Source: Candidatus Pacearchaeota archaeon | Lineage (GTDB): Archaea > Nanobdellota > Nanobdellia > Pacearchaeales > GW2011-AR1 | Length of the DNA stretch: 8,819 bases | Reading direction: 5' to 3' | Assembly (NCBI GenBank): GCA_016234025.1 | Contig: JACQLL010000081.1 | Coordinates: 1 to 8,819 of the forward strand | In this document: positions 6,477 to 8,819 of the stretch, piece by piece | Layout of the letters: every line of letters starts with the position of its first letter | Position numbering within the stretch: the first letter of the stretch is position 1 | Translations under genes and position numbers: made by a program | The notes under the pieces: model-generated | Databases searched by the model: none | What the model saw: the letters and a program-made list of their open reading frames with translations, nothing else | Told to the model about the DNA's origin: nothing

Positions 6477-6529
6477 AAAAGTCTCACGCAAACCACAGAC
6501 TTTAGTCCGTGGCGAACACAAAGACTTTT
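6477..6529. repeat. Nested hairpin, copy 2
   Basis: Same build as copy 1, with its inner stem 55 nt further on. The outer stem is AAAAGTCT (6477-6484) with AGACTTTT (6522-6529). The inner hairpin is CCACAGAC (6493-6500), loop TTTA, GTCCGTGG (6505-6512), with one A-C mismatch. The CCAC/GTGG base and the GC(G)AAA lead-in are shared with copy 1, while the other stem bases differ but remain paired. The T-run after it (6526-6530) could make it a terminator on the plus strand. Confidence 0.65.
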
Positions 6530-6540
6530 TGATAGATAGT

Positions 6541-6548
6541 TTTTTATA
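6541..6548 (+). promoter_or_regulatory. TATA box of the HEPN-MNT pair
   Basis: TTTTTATA is centred about 25 nt ahead of the ATG at 6570. The spacing fits a leaderless mRNA and supports 6570 over the TTG at 6555, which would lie only 7 nt after the box. Confidence 0.6.
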
Positions 6549-6569
6549 CGAAAATTGACTAATTTTTTG

Positions 6570-6881
6570 ATGAAAGAAGAAATCAAGAATTTAATAGAGC
6601 AAGCGGAAAAAGATTTTGAAGTAGCTCAAAAGAATTTCAATATTGAAGAGTATTATATGTCGGCTTTTCTTTGTCAGCAGTCAATAGAAAAAATGTTGAA
6701 AGCTTTTTTTGTGATAAAAACGAGAAAGTCCGCTGGCGCCACGCATTCTTTAATTTATTTAGCCAAGGAAACAGGAGTTCCTAAAGAATTTTTTGGCTTT
6801 TGGGGAAGCGAAAGTAGAAACTTATCTAAAAAATCTTTTGAACTAATAAAATGGATAAAAAACCAGATAGACAAACAATGA
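6570..6881 (+). CDS. HEPN-domain protein, toxin-type, with an apparent internal deletion
   Basis: A 103-aa all-helical HEPN protein (PF05168-like), partner of the MNT nucleotidyltransferase that follows. The N-terminal helix pair is AEKDFEVAQ (12-20) and the segment 28-47 containing CQQSIEKMLKA, the usual A-x-F-x-x-Q-Q-x-x-E-K-x-L-K-A signature. The HEPN ribonuclease motif R-x(4-6)-H is present as R52-x6-H59 in TRKSAGATHSL. The C-terminal helix is KKSFELIKWIKNQI (87-100). In family members I know, the stretch between these parts holds about 20-25 more residues with an R-Y-P-D segment; here F77-W78 runs almost directly into the last helix. Start 6570 fits the TATA spacing; TTG 6555 would add five residues. 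In such pairs HEPN is an RNase toxin and MNT neutralises it, often by AMPylation. Activity of this shortened form is uncertain. Confidence 0.85.
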   Translation: MKEEIKNLIEQAEKDFEVAQKNFNIEEYYMSAFLCQQSIEKMLKAFFVIKTRKSAGATHSLIYLAKETGVPKEFFGFWGSESRNLSKKSFELIKWIKNQIDKQ

Positions 6882-7174
6882 AATTGTTTGCAAAGCATTT
6901 GAATTTTTTGGGCAAGTTGTTTAGTCCTGAAAAGGTTATATTATTCGGGAGCAGAGCAAGAGGAGAACATTTGGAAGATAGCGATATTGATGTAATCGTC
7001 GTATCAAAAAAATTTAATGGCATAAATTTTAGAGAAAGAATTATCGAAGCTTATGGGATGTGGGACAAAAAGCAAGGGTTAGACATAATTTGCTACACGC
7101 CTGAAGAATTTGAAAAAAAGAAAAAACAAATTGGCATTGTTCAGGAAGCCGTGAAAGAAGGAATTGAGCTGTGA
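6878..7174 (+). CDS. MNT-type minimal nucleotidyltransferase, antitoxin
   Basis: A 98-aa minimal nucleotidyltransferase. It has G24-S25-x10-D36-x-D38 (FGSRARG then SDIDV), the exact GSx10DxD form of MntA-like antitoxins, and a third metal-binding Asp is likely at D69 (LDIIC). All catalytic residues therefore seem intact. In characterised pairs this enzyme adds AMP groups to a tyrosine of the HEPN toxin. ATG 6878 is preferred because it makes an ATGA overlap with the HEPN stop and leaves a normal distance to the GS motif; ATG 6851 is an in-frame alternative that adds nine residues and a 31-nt overlap. Neither has a clear Shine-Dalgarno, so coupling to HEPN translation is likely. Its stop lies 16 nt from the stop of the convergent minus-strand genes. 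Confidence 0.9.
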   Translation: MKLFAKHLNFLGKLFSPEKVILFGSRARGEHLEDSDIDVIVVSKKFNGINFRERIIEAYGMWDKKQGLDIICYTPEEFEKKKKQIGIVQEAVKEGIEL

Positions 7175-7190
7175 ATCCCACAAAAATTGA

Positions 7191-7709
7191 TTATTCTAAA
7201 TCCTCTCCAAAAGTAACCCACCAAACGTTTTTTACACAAAAATCATGAAAACCTTCTATCGTGCAATCATACAATTGTCTAGTTTTGTCAATGTCATCTG
7301 ATTCAATAGCTCGATAAAGTTCTTCTGGCATCTGCCTGTATCTCATCATAAGTCTAAGGGAAGTGTCTGCGCTTGGAGCAACTCTCCAATCATTACCATA
7401 AAATCCTAAAAAACCGCTTTCTAATTTTTGATGTACGGGATCTCCATCCAAAACACGATAAAATTCAGGATTACTGTAACTTTCGTCTATGGAGCCGTCC
7501 ATTAAAGCCATAATTCTATTAACACCGTCGCTATAAGCTCTGCTTTGCCGAATCTTTGTCAATATTTTTTTGGAAACCTTAACCGTATTTTCAGTTTTTC
7601 TAAGTGCTCCTCTAATTTTTTTAAGTCTTCTTTCTAATAATGTGCATTTTTCTTTTCTGTTTCTGAACAATTCTTCGAGACTTCTAACTGGATTATTTGT
7701 TTCTGTCAT
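7191..7709 (-). CDS. Hypothetical protein, last gene of the minus-strand cluster
   Basis: A 172-aa soluble protein that I do not recognise. Residues about 9-57 are Lys/Arg/Glu/Leu-rich and probably form a long helix or coiled coil (LERRLKKIRGALRKTENT). A globular part follows with FLGFYGNDWR (about 99-108) and RLMMRYRQMPEELYRAI (about 118-134), ending in an aromatic segment, VWWVTFGEDLE. No Cys pair, membrane helix or catalytic motif stands out. The ATG at 7709 overlaps the TGA of the upstream gene (ATGA), so it is translationally coupled. It ends convergently with the MNT gene, so their 3' untranslated regions must overlap. Confidence 0.8.
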   Translation of the reverse strand: MTETNNPVRSLEELFRNRKEKCTLLERRLKKIRGALRKTENTVKVSKKILTKIRQSRAYSDGVNRIMALMDGSIDESYSNPEFYRVLDGDPVHQKLESGFLGFYGNDWRVAPSADTSLRLMMRYRQMPEELYRAIESDDIDKTRQLYDCTIEGFHDFCVKNVWWVTFGEDLE

Positions 7710-8080
7710 TTTCTTTCTTCCGCATTTTTTAGTGCTGTTTTTAGTTCTTGAACTCTCATTTCAAGTTGCGAAGTATTTGGATTAGAAGAAAAGAATTCAA
7801 TAAGATAATCATCCCGAACTAGAGTATTTCCATCAGGACCATATTTTGCATCACATAGTTCCTTTAATACATACGATTCGCCTGTTTTATTATGGGTAAC
7901 GAGAAAAGTCATTATATCTATACCTTCGTTAACCAACCATGAACGCGATTCAAAAATACCCCATGAACATTTAGTCTGATATTCTGTTGTTAGATATTCA
8001 TTAAACTTACGATGCCATCCCTCCACCACTCCAAAAGATTCTGGGGCTGGCAGACGTATTTCTCTTTTTATCCAAACCAT
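7706..8080 (-). CDS. Hypothetical protein, third gene of the minus-strand cluster
   Basis: A 124-aa protein that I do not recognise. It begins MVWIKREIRLPAPESFG, has an aromatic-rich middle (CSWGIFESRSWLVNEG, then IDIMTFLVTHNKTGESY, which looks like beta strands), and ends in a charged helix (MRVQELKTALKNAEERK) that may form a coiled coil with the next protein's N-terminal helix. I chose ATG 8080 because GGAGG lies at 8094-8090, nine nucleotides upstream, just inside the end of the previous gene, whose stop is at 8082. ATG 8104 would add MMNWRKIK but would place that Shine-Dalgarno inside the gene. It overlaps the next gene by ATGA at 7709. Confidence 0.75.
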   Translation of the reverse strand: MVWIKREIRLPAPESFGVVEGWHRKFNEYLTTEYQTKCSWGIFESRSWLVNEGIDIMTFLVTHNKTGESYVLKELCDAKYGPDGNTLVRDDYLIEFFSSNPNTSQLEMRVQELKTALKNAEERK

Positions 8081-8081
8081 T

Positions 8082-8600
8082 TTAATCTTCCTCCAATTCA
8101 TCAAGTGAAAATCCGTGCTTCGCGGCTATTTCCTCCGCCATTGCTGTATTTCCTCCAAATCCACATCGCCCAATAGCCAACTGTGCTGCTGCTTCTCTTC
8201 TTGGGTCGCGTAATTTCAAAACTTCATCCAATGGTTCAGTCGAAAAACCATATTTTTGAGCCATATCTCTTAATTTTCTTTCAGTGTATTCTGGACTTAC
8301 TCCTCCAACAGCCCCACTCTCAAATCTTGTTCTCAAACCTTCAACATCTTTGTCATATTCCCTTCTAATGCCAATTTGAAAGGCTTCGTGAACAGGTTCT
8401 TCTGGGAATCCGTATTGCCGAGCTAAATCTAATGCTTTATCTCTAAAATCATCTGGAGCAATTCCTGCTTTTATAAATCTAATGTTTAATTCATACTCCC
8501 ATCTTGGCGTTCCCATTTTAGGTTTATTTACTAAGTTAGTCACTCGTCCGTTCTCTTCAGCTTTTCTCCAAATTTCTGCAAAATCTTTTTTAGTTAACAT
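8082..8600 (-). CDS. Hypothetical repeat protein with (Y/H)GF-ended helical units
   Basis: A 172-aa soluble protein that I do not recognise. Three degenerate units are visible. Unit 1, about 47-73, contains KALDLARQYGFPEEP. Unit 2, about 101-127, contains KLRDMAQKYGFSTEP. Unit 3, about 150-170, contains MAEEIAAKHGFSLDE. Each is a helix with A-x-(K/Q)-(Y/H)-G-F and an acidic residue soon after; the GF positions are 64, 118 and 163. Units 1 and 2 also share G-(I/V)-x-P at their start. The N-terminal 45 residues hold a separate helix (DFAEIWRKAEENGR). The ATG at 8600 overlaps the end of the upstream frame (its TAA is at 8596-8594), and there is no Shine-Dalgarno, so translation is probably coupled. 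Helical repeats of this kind usually bind proteins; that is inference. Confidence 0.8.
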   Translation of the reverse strand: MLTKKDFAEIWRKAEENGRVTNLVNKPKMGTPRWEYELNIRFIKAGIAPDDFRDKALDLARQYGFPEEPVHEAFQIGIRREYDKDVEGLRTRFESGAVGGVSPEYTERKLRDMAQKYGFSTEPLDEVLKLRDPRREAAAQLAIGRCGFGGNTAMAEEIAAKHGFSLDELEED

Positions 8601-8819
8601 TTTACAAATCTATGCAGTTTATCAGACCATTCATAGCCTCCATTTTGTTTTATTGTCTCGGAAATTGCGCTGGCTTTTTCGAATTCTCCTAACATATATC
8701 TATAATGCCGCAAGATTTCCACCAGTCTGTGACTGGTGGCGTAAAGTAATGGCGTAAACTTTTTCTTGTTAATTTGTTTGAATATGATGTAGCAGTGATG
8801 CCGGCTACAGAAAGTTATC
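8594..8819 (-). CDS. Partial hypothetical protein, 3' end of the upstream gene of the cluster
   Basis: A frame open from the window edge to TAA at 8596-8594 encodes about 74 residues ending YMLGEFEKASAISETIKQNG then GYEWSDKLHRFVKC. The last 45 or so residues have a convincing coding look, with a helix-turn-helix-like charge pattern. The first 30 (ITFCSRHHCYIIFKQINKK...) are less convincing and include a palindrome (8719-8739) and a 9-bp direct repeat. The true start may therefore be the ATG at about 8693 (33 aa), or the gene may extend outside the window. Its stop overlaps the start of the next gene by 7 nt, which makes it part of the same transcript. I do not recognise it. Confidence 0.55.
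   Translation of the reverse strand, partial: ITFCSRHHCYIIFKQINKKKFTPLLYATSHRLVEILRHYRYMLGEFEKASAISETIKQNGGYEWSDKLHRFVKC
8719..8739. repeat. Palindrome related to the nested hairpins, copy 3
   Basis: CCACCAGTC (8719-8727), loop TGT, GACTGGTGG (8731-8739): a 9-bp perfect stem. Like the hairpins at 6438 and 6493 it has CCAC/GTGG at the stem base, a CGCAA-type lead-in on the plus strand, and (as in copy 2) GTGGCG after the stem. The remaining stem bases differ but pair. No long outer stem is visible. It lies inside an open minus-strand frame. Confidence 0.6.
8737..8758. repeat. 9-bp direct repeat TGGCGTAAA, 13-nt period
   Basis: TGGCGTAAA occurs at 8737-8745 and again at 8750-8758, directly after copy 3 of the hairpin. 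The 13-nt period is not a multiple of three, which argues against a repeated protein motif. On the minus strand each copy carries TTTACGCCA, containing TTAC. A duplicated insertion or recognition site is possible. Confidence 0.5.

Larger units (their letters stand above)
6169..6569. other. 400-bp gene-free region dense in hairpins
   Basis: I find no credible gene on either strand here. The region contains a T-tract terminator (6204-6226), an 8-bp hairpin (6246-6269), a 15-bp perfect inverted repeat (6321-6375), competing stems at 6376-6420, two tandem nested hairpins (6419-6470 and 6477-6529), and the TATA box of the HEPN gene (6541-6548). GAGGAGG at 6291-6297 looks like a Shine-Dalgarno but no start codon follows at a usable distance. 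The density of perfect palindromes is far above what the neighbouring sequence shows. It could hold noncoding RNAs, decayed transposon ends, or both. Confidence 0.7.

Noticed and set aside
6169..6569. CRISPR array or integron attC sites
   Set aside because: There are palindromes but no identical direct repeats with regular spacers, and no GTTRRRY/RYYYAAC core sites.
8482..8757. Plus-strand frame of 91 codons
   Set aside because: It is the opposite strand of the minus-strand cluster, which has better coding features and overlapping stop/start junctions.

Overview
The window most likely comes from a DPANN-type archaeon (Woesearchaeota/Pacearchaeota-like); this is inferred from content, without any database search. 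The points in favour are a DUF5679-like zinc-ribbon start, TATA-like boxes about 23-27 nt ahead of start codons with no leader (archaeal leaderless style), a giant N-glycosylation-sequon-rich cadherin-like surface protein with a Ser/Gly linker and a C-terminal membrane anchor, and thrombospondin-1-like Cys-rich membrane proteins. The DNA is AT-rich.

Layout. Bases 1-36 (minus) hold the first 12 codons of a DUF5679-like protein that runs out of the window. Bases 131-601 look like one plus-strand gene interrupted by a 41-bp perfect palindrome (165-205) that brings two in-frame stops. Removing 39 nt restores a continuous frame from a well-placed ATG. Bases 635-1593 carry a two-gene unit (small Ca-loop-like membrane or exported protein plus a DPANN-style conserved hypothetical), joined by an ATGA overlap. 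Bases 1628-6168 carry a cell-surface operon: a Cys-rich TSP1-like membrane protein, coupled by ATGA to a 1257-aa cadherin-like, heavily sequon-rich, membrane-anchored protein.

Bases 6169-6569 have no gene but are packed with hairpins: a terminator-like T-tract, an 8-bp hairpin, a 15-bp perfect inverted repeat, a pair of mutually exclusive stems, and two tandem nested hairpins that keep the same architecture with different, compensated stem sequences. A third related hairpin lies at 8719-8739. They resemble the palindromic ends or REP-like elements of IS200/IS605-type transposons, but no transposase is in the window.

Bases 6570-7174 encode a HEPN/MNT pair (toxin-antitoxin type) with its own leaderless promoter. 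Here the HEPN protein seems to lack a central segment usual for its family. Bases 7191-8819 (minus, convergent) are a tightly overlapping run of four unrecognised genes, the first open to the window edge. One of them has internal repeats ending in a Tyr/His-Gly-Phe signature. This block is the best candidate here for an undescribed system; its function cannot be read from sequence alone.
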